Shown here one piece after another: positions 30,994-38,802 of a DNA stretch of 47,460 nt. Numbering within the stretch: the stretch's first letter is position 1; each line of letters starts with the position of its first letter. The notes beneath the pieces were generated by a model, which did no database searches, was not told where the DNA came from, and was given only the letters and a program-made list of their open reading frames with translations. A program made the translations under genes and the position numbers. The DNA comes from Candidatus Methylumidiphilus alinenensis (GTDB lineage Bacteria > Pseudomonadota > Gammaproteobacteria > Methylococcales > Methylococcaceae): assembly GCA_003242955.1 (NCBI GenBank), contig QJPH01000292.1:1-47460 (forward strand), read 5' to 3'.

Positions 30994-32225
30994 AGCCACG
31001 GGCAAGGAACCCTGCCCTTGGCGGTCTGGTTGGATGGTGATCGAGACCACGGGCAAGGCCGGAACCTCGATCAACCCGGACGGCAAAGCCGGAATTGGGC
31101 AGGGCTTCACGAACTGCCAGCACACCGCCACCGAGGAAGCCACGGGCTACCGGCGCAAGCCTTCACGGTATGGCAAGGCAAGGCCATTGCCGAGCGCACC
31201 ACGGGCAAGGCTCCACGATCTGGCGAGAGCCTTCCAACCTCAAGGCCACGGAACTAGCGAGAGGAATCCTGCCCTTGGGCGGTCTGGTTGGACGGTGATC
31301 GAAGTCACGGGCAAGCCGGAACCCCGATCAAGCCAGACGGCAAGGCCGGAATTGGGTAGGGCTTCAACGGTCTGCCAGCACACCGCCACCAAGCAAGGTA
31401 CGGGCGACCGGCGCAAGCCTTCACGGTCTGGCAGGGCAAGGCCATTGCCGTTAGCGCCACGGGCAAGGCTCCACGATCTGGCGAGAGCCTTCCAACCGTC
31501 AAGGCCACAGGACTAGCGAGAGGAATCCTGCCCTTGGCGGTCTGGTTGGAGGGTGATCGAAGCCACGGGCAAGGCCGGAACCTCGATCAATCCAGACGGC
31601 AAGGGCGGGACTTGGCAGGGCTTCACGGTCTGGCAGCGCACCGCCACCAAGCAAGGCACGGGCGACCGGCGCAAGCCTTCACGGTCTGGCAGGGCAAGGC
31701 CATTGCCGTTAGCACCACGGGCAAGGCTCCACGATCTGGCGAGAGCCTTCCAACCGTCAAGGCCACGGGACTAGCGAGAGGAACCTTGCCCTTGGGCGGT
31801 CTGGTTGGACGGTGATCGAAGCCACGGGCAAGGCCGGAACCTCGATCAAGCCAGACGGCAAGGCCGGAATTGGGCAGGGCTTGACGGTCTGCAAGCGCAC
31901 CGCCACCAAGCAAGGCACGGGCAACCGGCGCAAGCCTTCATGGTCTGGCAGGGTTAGCCGATTGCCGTTAGCACCACGGGCAAGGCTCCACGATCTGGCG
32001 AGAGCCTTCCAACCGTCAAGGCCACGGGACTAGCGAGAGGAATCCTGCCCTTGGCGGTCTGGTTGGATGTTGAGCGAAGCCACGGGCAAGCCGGAACCTC
32101 GACCAAGCCAGACGGCAAGGCCGGAATTGGGCAGGGCTTCACAGTCTGCCAGCGCACCGCCACCAAGAAGGCACGGGCGACCGGCGCAAGCCTTCACGGT
32201 CTGGCAGGGCAAGCCGATTGCCAAA
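30994..32225 (+). repeat. tandem array of about 4.7 units of a ~258 bp repeat
   Basis: The phrase CCTGCCCTTGG (one copy with a base change) starts at 31011, 31268, 31527, 31785 and 32044, giving periods of 257, 259, 258 and 259. Each unit contains four variants of a sub-block CGGTCTGGC...CACGGGCAAGG. Units are nearly identical apart from small substitutions and one-base indels, which shift frame between units. The last unit stops after about 180 bases at AAGCCGATTGCC. Open frames exist on both strands but shift from unit to unit, so coding is unlikely. 30780-30993 shows no gene. Confidence 0.85.
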
Positions 32226-32251
32226 AATCAGCCTGTACGGAAAAGGGGTAG

Positions 32252-32260
32252 TTATCCACA
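32252..32260 (+). promoter_or_regulatory. consensus DnaA box
   Basis: TTATCCACA matches the strongest E. coli DnaA box exactly. It stands between the tandem array and the resolvase gene. A single perfect match in a window of this size could arise by chance, so a function is only suggested. Confidence 0.35.
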
Positions 32261-32306
32261 GGCAAGAAAGCCAGCAACCACGCGGGTTTGATTTGGTGAA
32301 AATGGA

Positions 32307-32365
32307 TGTACGTTAAACAACCGTTTATCGTACAATTGTGCTATACTGTAATCATATGATAACAG
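32307..32365. promoter_or_regulatory. putative recombination/operator sites of the serine recombinase
   Basis: A 28 bp imperfect palindrome (32307-32334) begins TGTACG, ends CGTACA and has TTAAAC/GTTTAT inside, the size of a resolvase subsite. A second 20 bp near-palindrome centred on ATCATATGAT (32346-32365) follows, 17 bases before the gene. TATACT at 32342-32347 may be its -10 element, so binding would also repress transcription. Confidence 0.55.
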
Positions 32366-32381
32366 TACAGGAGCGCAAGCC

Positions 32382-32990
32382 ATGAAGACCAAAAGCCAAA
32401 AACGCATAGCCCTCTATTTGAGAGTTTCCACCGATGGGCAGACCACCGAGAACCAACGCCTTGAACTTGCCAAGATAGCCGAGCAAGCAGGATGGGAAAT
32501 TGTTGAAGTGTACGAAGATCAAGGCATATCAGGGGCGAAAGGCCGCGACCAACGCCCTGCATTCGACAAGCTTTGCAAGGATGCAGCACGGCGTAAATTC
32601 GACATGATAGCCGCTTGGAGCGTTGACCGGCTAGGGCGAAGCTTGCAGCACCTTGTGACCTTCTTGGAGGAATTGCACGGCCTAGGCATTGACCTTTACT
32701 TACACCAACAAGGCATAGACACCACCACGCCAGCAGGAAAGGCCATGTTTCAAATGTTAGGCGTTTTCAGCGAGTTTGAACGCGCCATGATAAGGGAACG
32801 GGTAAATGCCGGACTTGCCAGAGCCAAGGCAGAAGGAAAGACCCTAGGAAGGCCAAAAACCTCGACCGACACCGAACAAGCCATTATCCAAGCCTTAGCC
32901 AAGGGCGGTAAGGGAATGCAGAAAATAGCCAAGGAGTTTGGCGTAGGCACGTCAGTTGTCCAAAGGCTTGCCAAGGCTGAGGCCACTTGA
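32382..32990 (+). CDS. serine recombinase (resolvase/invertase family)
   Basis: This 202-residue protein has a resolvase catalytic domain with LYLRVSTDGQTTENQ (nucleophile Ser16), the arginine-bearing region AAWSVDRLGRSLQHLVTFLE and the long E helix AMFQMLGVFSEFERAMIRER. The C-terminal helix-turn-helix includes KGMQKIAKEFGVGTSVVQRL. It would resolve, invert or exchange DNA at short dyad sites such as those just upstream. The ATG at 32382 follows AGGAG by ten bases. It is the last gene before the right attachment site. Confidence 0.9.
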   Translation: MKTKSQKRIALYLRVSTDGQTTENQRLELAKIAEQAGWEIVEVYEDQGISGAKGRDQRPAFDKLCKDAARRKFDMIAAWSVDRLGRSLQHLVTFLEELHGLGIDLYLHQQGIDTTTPAGKAMFQMLGVFSEFERAMIRERVNAGLARAKAEGKTLGRPKTSTDTEQAIIQALAKGGKGMQKIAKEFGVGTSVVQRLAKAEAT

Positions 32991-33007
32991 TTATGGCCTA
33001 GATCATG

Positions 33008-33029
33008 TTTGTGGGTAATTTTGTGGGCA
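33008..33029 (+). promoter_or_regulatory. putative integrase arm-type sites, right end
   Basis: TTTGTGGGTA and TTTGTGGGCA start at 33008 and 33020, 12 bases apart as at the left end and in the same orientation. They lie 44-65 bases inside the right attachment core. See the left pair at 15650-15671. Confidence 0.6.
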
Positions 33030-33072
33030 GGATTTTATTTATTCAATAAAATCAGTAGCTTATGTCGTGAAA

Positions 33073-33086
33073 TGGCGGAGAAGGTG
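33073..33086. repeat. right attachment site (attR core) within tRNA-Ser
   Basis: TGGCGGAGAAGGTG, read on the reverse strand, is the CCA end and acceptor/T-arm edge of tRNA-Ser(UGA). An identical copy at 15515-15528 marks the other end of the element. The integration restored the tRNA 3' end. Confidence 0.85.
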
Positions 33087-33163
33087 GGATTCGAACCCAC
33101 GGAGGGCTACTAACCCTCAACGGTTTTCAAGACCGCCGCCTTAAACCACTCGGCCACCTCTCC
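33073..33163 (-). tRNA. tRNA-Ser(UGA), target of integration
   Basis: The reverse strand begins GGAGAGGTGGCCGAG and has the loop CTTGAAA, giving anticodon UGA (33127-33129). A long variable arm (GAGGGTTAGTAGCCCTC) is typical of tRNA-Ser, followed by GGTTCGAATCC and an encoded CCA. The last 14 bases are the attachment core of the integrative element. Confidence 0.95.
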
Positions 33164-33178
33164 ATTGATCATCTCAAT

Positions 33179-33184
33179 ATTATA
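33179..33184 (-). promoter_or_regulatory. likely -10 element of tRNA-Ser
   Basis: On the reverse strand TATAAT lies 15 bases upstream of the tRNA 5' end. A TGGAAC hexamer 17 bases further upstream is a weak -35 candidate. Confidence 0.5.
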
Positions 33185-33332
33185 ATCCATTCGCCGCCTT
33201 GGTTCCAGTATTTTTTCCTAGTTGATATTAATATACCTGATTACTAATATATGCATTGGAGCGCAGGCAATGCCCGGTACTGGAGGGATCAACACCCCAT
33301 CTATTGAGGTGTGTAGCGAGCATGGCCTGATC

Positions 33333-34061
33333 CTACGACCTCCAGACACAGCGTCCGCCGCTAGTTTTGTCAATCGCGTCAAGTCTGGCAACATGAGCAG
33401 CCTGCTCTGGTCCGCTGCAATAAACGACAGCCAATTTTGCCAGTGATCGTCGAACGCCTTTGAAGCTGGTTGGCACGCCAGGGTTGGCATCTTCCGGTCC
33501 AATTCCAACCTCTAGCAACAATTCGGATTGGCCACCAGTCATGGCAAGATAAACCTCGGCAAGAATCTCCGCGTCTAGCAGGGCGCCATGCAATTCGCGG
33601 TGGCTATTGCTTACGTTATAGCGCTTGCAAAGGGCATCAAGGCTGTTCCTTTGGCCGGGGTGCTTCTTTTTAGCTAAGGCCAGGGTATCCAAAATTGCGC
33701 AAAAATCGGCAATTCTGCGCTTTTCCGGGGGCAGTGTCGTGTCTTCCAGCCGCCGCAACTCGGCATTGATAAAGCCGACATCGAACGGGGCATTGTGAAT
33801 GATCAACTCGGCATCTTCGACAAAATTGATAAAGTCGACGACAATCTGCTCGAACAAGGGTTTGTCTTTGAGGAATTCATTGTCCAACCCATGGATATCC
33901 ACCGCGCCTTTGTCAATGACGCGATCCGGATTGATGTAAACATGATAATGGTTGCCGGTAATCTTGCGGTTGACCAGTTCCACGCAACCGATCTCAATGA
34001 TCCTGTGGCCTTCTTGGGGTTCTAGGCCGGTCGTTTCGGTGTCCAGCACAATCTGTCGCAT
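33333..34061 (-). CDS. dnaQ: DNA polymerase III epsilon subunit (proofreading exonuclease)
   Basis: The 242-residue DnaQ has the DEDD exonuclease motifs: IVLDTETTG near the N-terminus (D7, E9), IIHNAPFDVGFIN in the middle, and the late HGALLDAEILAEVYL with the catalytic His and Asp. It proofreads within the polymerase III core. The C-terminal part (about 185-242) would carry the alpha-binding segment. rnhA lies four bases upstream on the same strand, the usual gammaproteobacterial cluster. It sits on the right flank of the integrative element. Confidence 0.95.
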   Translation of the reverse strand: MRQIVLDTETTGLEPQEGHRIIEIGCVELVNRKITGNHYHVYINPDRVIDKGAVDIHGLDNEFLKDKPLFEQIVVDFINFVEDAELIIHNAPFDVGFINAELRRLEDTTLPPEKRRIADFCAILDTLALAKKKHPGQRNSLDALCKRYNVSNSHRELHGALLDAEILAEVYLAMTGGQSELLLEVGIGPEDANPGVPTSFKGVRRSLAKLAVVYCSGPEQAAHVARLDAIDKTSGGRCVWRS

Positions 34062-34065
34062 GCGG

Positions 34066-34515
34066 TTATTTTCCTACCGATAAAATTTCATCAACACCTT
34101 TGTTGGCCAGTCGATCAGCGCGCTCGTTTTCCACATGTCCGGCATGACCCTTCACCCACTTCCATTCGACATGATGATTGAGTCTTGCGGCCTCCAGCCG
34201 CTGCCAAAGATCGACGTTCTTGACGGGTTCTTTGTTTGCCGTTTTCCAACCCCGTTTGACCCAATTGGGCAGCCATTCCGAAATTCCCTTGGCAACATAG
34301 ACCGAATCGGTGACGACACAGACTTCACAACGTCTAGTAAGGCTTTCCAGTGCCTGGATGGCAGCGGTCAGTTCCATTCTGTTGTTGGTGGTTTGCCGCT
34401 CTCCCCCATAGAGTTCCTTTTCCCTTTCCGCATATTTCAATAGTACGCCCCAACCGCCCGGTCCTGGGTTTCCCCGGCATGCGCCGTCGGTGTATGCATA
34501 GACTTTTTCAGGCAT
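34066..34515 (-). CDS. rnhA: ribonuclease HI
   Basis: The 149-residue RNase HI degrades RNA in RNA-DNA hybrids. The DEDD residues are visible in [16 protein letters not shown] (D10), [28 protein letters not shown] and [17 protein letters not shown]. The ATG at 34515 is preferred, since AGGTGA precedes it by five bases; an in-frame GTG at 34524 would add three residues. It lies between yafS and dnaQ on the same strand, so the three genes probably form one transcript. Confidence 0.95.
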   Translation of the reverse strand: MPEKVYAYTDGACRGNPGPGGWGVLLKYAEREKELYGGERQTTNNRMELTAAIQALESLTRRCEVCVVTDSVYVAKGISEWLPNWVKRGWKTANKEPVKNVDLWQRLEAARLNHHVEWKWVKGHAGHVENERADRLANKGVDEILSVGK

Positions 34516-34524
34516 GGGAGTCAC

Positions 34525-35268
34525 CTAATCAAGTAAGGGGGGTGTCATGGCTTGTCCGGGAACTAAGCCAGGGACCCTGGCCCAGGACTTTTTCATCGGG
34601 ATCAGAGTCCAAGTGCGCTTGATTGCCTTTATCGAATACACAGGGGTTAGGAAAGCGATGGATTTTTGCCATGTTGTTTGAGGTTCAAGAAAAACGTGAT
34701 GGGTAGGCAAGCCAAACCCTGCATTCAGTTCAGTTTCAAATTTTAACAGATTCAACCATTCCATGACTTGGGAACTTCTTACGAAATGCCGACTCCATGA
34801 TGAAGAGGATTGTTGCATGAAGCGCAACAGGCTATGCGGACTCCATGGATTGAACCCCAAGATAAACAGGCGCCCTTCAGGTTTTAGAACACGTTCCGCC
34901 TCGCTTAGGATGCGGCGGGGGTCCGCCTCAAATTCGATGAGGTGGGGCAGTATTACAGTGTCAACGCTTTCACAGGCGATGGGCCATTCTTCAATTTTAG
35001 CAAAGACTGTGTTCGTTATTTGGCCTTCCCTAACCCCCCCATCCACAATCAAGCAGAAGTTCCTAAGGAATTCATCCGTAATGTAGGTTGTTTCGATGCC
35101 AAGCCTGCCAACTTGTAATATTCGCTGATAATAAGTATGATTAAGCGAATTCAAGAGGTAGGAAGATTCGCTGTCGCGTAGCGTTTTACCCAGGGAAGTG
35201 GAATCATACCATTCCATAAACTGTTGACGAGGATGCTGCGATGGAACGCGGATTTTTTTGTAATTCAT
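34525..35268 (-). CDS. YafS-like SAM-dependent methyltransferase
   Basis: This 247-residue class I methyltransferase-like protein has a degenerate nucleotide-binding start (RILQVGRLGIE), the post-I acidic position replaced in part, then ESVDTVILPHLIEFEADPRR and LKPEGRLFILGFNPWSPHSL, which match the UbiE/YafS-type methyltransferase fold. The position next to rnhA and dnaQ and divergent from mltD is that of E. coli yafS, whose substrate is unknown. The start at 35268 (MNYKKIR) is preferred to a frame beginning in the mltD leader. Confidence 0.82.
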   Translation of the reverse strand: MNYKKIRVPSQHPRQQFMEWYDSTSLGKTLRDSESSYLLNSLNHTYYQRILQVGRLGIETTYITDEFLRNFCLIVDGGVREGQITNTVFAKIEEWPIACESVDTVILPHLIEFEADPRRILSEAERVLKPEGRLFILGFNPWSPHSLLRFMQQSSSSWSRHFVRSSQVMEWLNLLKFETELNAGFGLPTHHVFLEPQTTWQKSIAFLTPVYSIKAIKRTWTLIPMKKSWARVPGLVPGQAMTPPLLD

Positions 35269-35325
35269 TGTGTTGCGCGATTTGTTAATGCAATGACTCA
35301 CCGGGCTTGAATCCTGAGGAAAACC

Positions 35326-37278
35326 ATGAAACATCATATACCCAATTTAAGAATTATTTGCGCATCGATATTTGCGCTTACATTGGCGGCCTGTTCACAC
35401 AACGTCCCCAAGCCCAGTAACGACCTCAACTTGGCAGGCAATGACTCCAAGCCTGGCGGTCAGTTGGTAAAGCTTAAAAAAGGGCATAGAACGGACAGGT
35501 CGACAGGAAAATTTCCCGATCCGCGCAGTTATGACAACCTTTGGGATAGATTGTTCGACCGGTTCGACCTTCCAGAAGTCAGCCACCAAGACATTGACCG
35601 CGAACTCTATTGGTTTATCAATCACCCGACCTACATTGACCGGGTTCAGTCAAGGGCCGAGCCGTTCCTGTACTCTATTGTAAAACAATTGGAAAAACAG
35701 CATATGCCGGGTGAATTGGCTTTGCTGCCGGTTATTGAGAGTGCTTTTCAACCCCACGCTGTCTCTCCGGCCAATGCTGCAGGAATCTGGCAATTCATTC
35801 CGGCAACGGGGCACCATTACGGGCTTAAACGCAGCACCTCTTACGACGGGCGGCGGGATATCTACGCATCCACGAGGGCGGCGATAAAATATTTGAAAAA
35901 ACTGCATGATGAATTCAATGGCGATTGGTTTTTGGCAATCGCTGGTTACAATTGCGGTGAGGGGGCGGTGGCTAGGGCCATACAAAGAAACATTGCACGT
36001 GGCTTGCCTACGGATTTCTGGTCGTTAAGCCTGCCACAAGAAACCCGTACCTATGTTCCGCGACTGCTAGCCGTGGCTAAGCTGTTTTCCGAATCGGAGC
36101 AGTACGGCATCAGCCTGCGTCCGATACCCAACAAGGCTTTATATAAAACCGTGGTCTTGAAAGACCAAGTCGATTTGGCCTTGGCTGCCAACGCCGCTGA
36201 TATTTCCCTAGACAAGCTTTTCGAGTTAAACCCTGGATTCAAGCGCCAACGTGTGGATGTCAACGGTAGTTACCGTTTATTTATACCGGCCCATAAAAAA
36301 ATTGTTGATTTTCACCAAGACTTGGCACGACAAATCGCGGCTCAACCTGATAATGACCAGTCCGCTTTAACATCGGTTGAAGAAAGCTCGATTGCCCAAC
36401 CAGCGGATGCCGACACCCGGACACCACCCGCACAGCTAGTGCCAGCGAAGAATACCGACACGCCAGCTTCCATTCCGAAAGTCGCCCCACCCGATGTCGG
36501 TGCACAAGCCCCAATGCCAATGGCTGTACCCTTGAAAGTCGAAACGGAAGAGCCGGTTATGGAGCCTGCGCTACAAAATTCCAAAGAACAGACTCCAGTT
36601 CAGCCAGAAGCGCTAAAATCCACCGGAAACTCCTCAAGTGTACTGGCCGGACGGGCAGCCAAAAGTGAATTGCAATCGCAAAATTCTGCTGCCGCTGAGG
36701 ATACGAAGGAAAACCCGAAGCCTGAACCGTTTGCCTTGGTCAATATCTATTCCAGTGATTCCCCTGCCGAGCCGAATATTAGCGTAGCCGCCTATGAGAA
36801 AATTGCCTCGGTTGCCAAGGAACGCCACCCTTCAACGCAGACGGTAAAAAAAAACCCACCTAAAACCCAAGACGAACCGCCTGACAAACACCATGCAAAG
36901 CCCGTTGAACGAGAAACTGTGGCTTTAATTGAGCGTGAAAGCGAAGGGCGCAATTCAGTTCACGGTAAAAACAAACCGGTTTTGAAAAACCACCCAGATC
37001 ATCCCGAGGTTCACAAAGAGGTCGAGCAAATCCCTGTTGCCAAGAAATCGGACTATGTGGTTCATGCGGGTGACACGCTACACTCGATTGCTAATAAATA
37101 TGACATGGACGTGGAAGATTTGAAAAAAATGAACCATGTCGCGGATGCCGACGACATCAAGTGGGGGCAAAGCATGAAGGTTGTGGTCAAGGATGCCGGA
37201 AAAAAATTGACAGGCATCAAGGCCACGGCATACAAACCTGGCACTCCAAACGCCAAGTATAAAGCGCACCACGGATAG
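35326..37278 (+). CDS. mltD: membrane-bound lytic murein transglycosylase D-like
   Basis: The 650-residue protein is a lipoprotein by its signal peptide with lipobox LAAC (Cys23). A SLT domain (about 120-230) has the catalytic glutamate in LLPVIESAF (E138), SPANAAGIWQFIPATG and AGYNCGEGAVARA. A degenerate LysM-like segment (about 285-325) is followed by a long Pro/Ala/Lys-rich linker (340-560) and one clear LysM (about 573-625, YVVHAGDTLHSIANKYD). It cleaves peptidoglycan glycan strands with 1,6-anhydro ends, at the outer membrane. It is divergent from yafS with 57 bases between starts. The linker is unusually long. Confidence 0.9.
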   Translation: MKHHIPNLRIICASIFALTLAACSHNVPKPSNDLNLAGNDSKPGGQLVKLKKGHRTDRSTGKFPDPRSYDNLWDRLFDRFDLPEVSHQDIDRELYWFINHPTYIDRVQSRAEPFLYSIVKQLEKQHMPGELALLPVIESAFQPHAVSPANAAGIWQFIPATGHHYGLKRSTSYDGRRDIYASTRAAIKYLKKLHDEFNGDWFLAIAGYNCGEGAVARAIQRNIARGLPTDFWSLSLPQETRTYVPRLLAVAKLFSESEQYGISLRPIPNKALYKTVVLKDQVDLALAANAADISLDKLFELNPGFKRQRVDVNGSYRLFIPAHKKIVDFHQDLARQIAAQPDNDQSALTSVEESSIAQPADADTRTPPAQLVPAKNTDTPASIPKVAPPDVGAQAPMPMAVPLKVETEEPVMEPALQNSKEQTPVQPEALKSTGNSSSVLAGRAAKSELQSQNSAAAEDTKENPKPEPFALVNIYSSDSPAEPNISVAAYEKIASVAKERHPSTQTVKKNPPKTQDEPPDKHHAKPVERETVALIERESEGRNSVHGKNKPVLKNHPDHPEVHKEVEQIPVAKKSDYVVHAGDTLHSIANKYDMDVEDLKKMNHVADADDIKWGQSMKVVVKDAGKKLTGIKATAYKPGTPNAKYKAHHG

Positions 37279-37658
37279 ACTTGGCTTAAAAAGCCGGACG
37301 GGATATTCCAACCTGTCCGAAGCGTTTGTTCCTGTCGGTATCTGTGGCCTTGCACAAAACGTCAGTCAGGGGGTTAAAAACCCTTCGCGCTTCGTGTTTA
37401 TCTTTGCGTTGAACCCGACTTTCGATTTCGGGCAATAAGTCCAATTAACTGCATACCGAAAAAATTTTTTATGTAATACAAAAGTTCGTACAATATGGAA
37501 AAAATATGCTCGCGAAAAACTATTTAATCGAGGGCCATTTGCTAAGGCGATTGACTCTTACTATTGCGGAAATTGAATCTGCTGAAACCAGCAAATAGTC
37601 TGGTAGTTAGGCAGCGGGTATATAGTTGCTTCGACATTGTATAAATACCGGGGTAGTT
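37279..37658. other. gene-free stretch after mltD
   Basis: This 380-base region shows no supported gene. A GC-rich dyad (CGGACGGG/CCTGTCCG, 37294-37319) follows mltD, with a T-run only on the reverse strand. The last part is the leader of the split antitoxin gene, with ACCGGGG as a likely ribosome binding site. Confidence 0.45.
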
Positions 37659-38311
37659 ATGACTCAAACAGAGTTACAGCATTTTCAACATCAAAGAGTT
37701 ACTTTGTAGTGGGTATGATAGCACAGGTTATTCGGTTAACCTGAAGGTTTAACGGAATGTCTGTTTTAGGTATATTTTTAAGATGAAAATGCTGTATATC
37801 AAGATTTCTCTATGCTTCACATACCTTTTGCAGAAATGTATGCCAACCAATCATTTAAACGCGTATAATAATGCACCTATGGGCTTCCCTGAACGCGGTA
37901 GGGCGCAACAGGCGTGTTCCGTCGTTTTGGCAACGTCTTTTGTTGACCGTCACAACGGCCTATGTGCCATTTTTTTCACCGCTAGGAGTCCCAATTTGCA
38001 TTCATGTACAGCGTTTTTTCTTAACAAATGAAAATAAAAAAGGACACTCATTCAAACTATCCTGTGTGTCTGTGCTTTGCAAAATGGTATAACCCAACAA
38101 GTAACTATTCGATATTAAAAACGCTGTATTAGAACAACACATTTCTGAATTAGATGACGATTCCTTTGTAAAGCTCCGTGACTGGTTTTTCGAATTCGAC
38201 CAAGCCCGATGGGATAAACAACTAGAAGCCGATTCCAACGCTGGAAAGCTAGATTTCCTTATCAATTTGGCACTTGCCGAACATGAAGCCGGATTAACGA
38301 GAGACCTTTGA
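37659..38311 (+). pseudogene. antitoxin gene split by the IS630-type element
   Basis: The first five codons plus one base (37659-37676, MTQTEL) and the rest (38129-38311, LEQHISELDDDSFVKLRDWF onwards) are separated by the element. Removing the element with one TA copy restores an uninterrupted 66-residue frame with no shift, ending LAEHEAGLTRDL. That is a typical small acidic antitoxin of a RelE/ParE-like module. The right part alone has no usual start codon. Its last bases overlap the toxin start (TTGA). Confidence 0.85.
37677..38126 (+). mobile_element. 450 bp non-autonomous IS630-type element, complete copy
   Basis: The element is flanked by TA on both sides (37675-37676, 38127-38128). 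Its outer ends are related inverted repeats: CAGCATTTTCAACATC and, reversed at the right, CAGCGTTTTTAATATC, with further similarity over about 45 bases. Each end is itself a 122 bp palindromic module (37675-37796; 38007-38128). No transposase remains. Two other copies, cut at the window ends, are over 95% identical. It interrupts an antitoxin gene. Confidence 0.82.
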
Positions 38312-38562
38312 AACACAAAACGGCTTCTAGTTTCTGGGCTTGCTATGAATGCCTTCCTGTGGGAATTCGCAGTCTCGCCAAAAAGAACTTTAAACTGTTA
38401 AAAGCCGATCATCTCCACCCTTCTTTGCAATTTAAGAAAGTTGGTAAAGTCTGGTCTGCGCGTGTCGGTTCAAATTATCTTGCAGTTGCAACGCCGATTG
38501 ATGATGGATTTCTTTGGGTTTGGATTGGGACTCACGCGGAATACGACAAGTTGATTGCCTAA
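38308..38562 (+). CDS. RelE/ParE-like toxin with disrupted antitoxin
   Basis: The 84-residue protein begins at TTG overlapping the antitoxin stop and has the family pattern SSFWACYECLPVGIRSLAKK, then LHPSLQFKKVGKVWSARVGS and a C-terminal VWIGTHAEYDKL. Such toxins of the HigB/RelE fold act on mRNA at the ribosome. The frame is intact although its antitoxin gene is split, so it is either not expressed, inactive, or neutralised from elsewhere. The overlap start suggests translation depended on the antitoxin gene. Confidence 0.82.
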   Translation: MKHKTASSFWACYECLPVGIRSLAKKNFKLLKADHLHPSLQFKKVGKVWSARVGSNYLAVATPIDDGFLWVWIGTHAEYDKLIA

Positions 38563-38653
38563 AAACCGTTAACTCTTAACGGGGTTCGTATATGGCGACA
38601 ATAAGGCCGTTGAACTGAGGAAGTGCAAGAGTAGGCCAAAAAAGCCTTGCCTA

Positions 38654-38682
38654 TTGACATACAGGCTATCTTGCTTCATAAT
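38654..38682 (+). promoter_or_regulatory. sigma70-type promoter of tRNA-Leu
   Basis: A perfect -35 TTGACA (38654-38659) and -10 CATAAT (38677-38682) are separated by 17 bases. The -10 ends 35 bases before the tRNA gene. Confidence 0.75.
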
Positions 38683-38717
38683 TACTTTCCAACCAAGTCG
38701 TTATGCTTTTTCCTCTT

Positions 38718-38802
38718 GCCGAGGTGGTGAAATTGGTAGACACGCATGTTTCAGGTACATGTGAGGAGACTCGTGGAGGTTCAAGTCCTCTCCTCGGCAC
38801 CA
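38718..38802 (+). tRNA. tRNA-Leu(CAG)
   Basis: GCCGAGGTGGTGAAATTGG starts the molecule, the loop TTCAGGT gives anticodon CAG, a long variable arm follows, then GGTTCAAGTCC and an acceptor end CTCGGC with encoded ACCA. All stems pair. Confidence 0.95.

Larger units (their letters stand above)
15515..33086 (+). mobile_element. 17.6 kb integrative element in tRNA-Ser(UGA), P4/PICI-like
   Basis: The element is bounded by the direct repeat TGGCGGAGAAGGTG, which forms the 3' end of the tRNA gene on the right and a detached copy on the left. It encodes a tyrosine integrase, AlpA, KilA-N, primase, DUF927 helicase-like, SSB-like and serine recombinase proteins, VapBC-like genes, and a three-gene cargo operon. 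No phage structural, packaging or conjugation genes are visible. The gene set resembles P4-like satellites and Gram-negative phage-inducible islands (int, alpA, primase/replication), but the replication and repeat content is distinctive. Confidence 0.85.

Noticed and set aside
30994-32225. CRISPR array
   Set aside because: The units are about 258 bp, tandem and nearly identical throughout; there are no short repeats with unique spacers and no cas genes.
30994-32225. second iteron cluster like P4 crr
   Set aside because: None of the GTGGGGA motifs of the origin candidate occurs in the array.
32252-32260. chromosomal origin signal
   Set aside because: Only one DnaA box is present, inside a mobile element, with no dnaA, dnaN or gidA nearby.
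30962-32291. several open frames on both strands in the tandem array
   Set aside because: The frames change at unit borders because unit length varies by a base; openness is explained by GC-rich repeat sequence without stops.
37783-38031. 82-codon frame inside the IS630-type element
   Set aside because: No transposase motifs are visible, and the frame begins within the inner inverted repeat.
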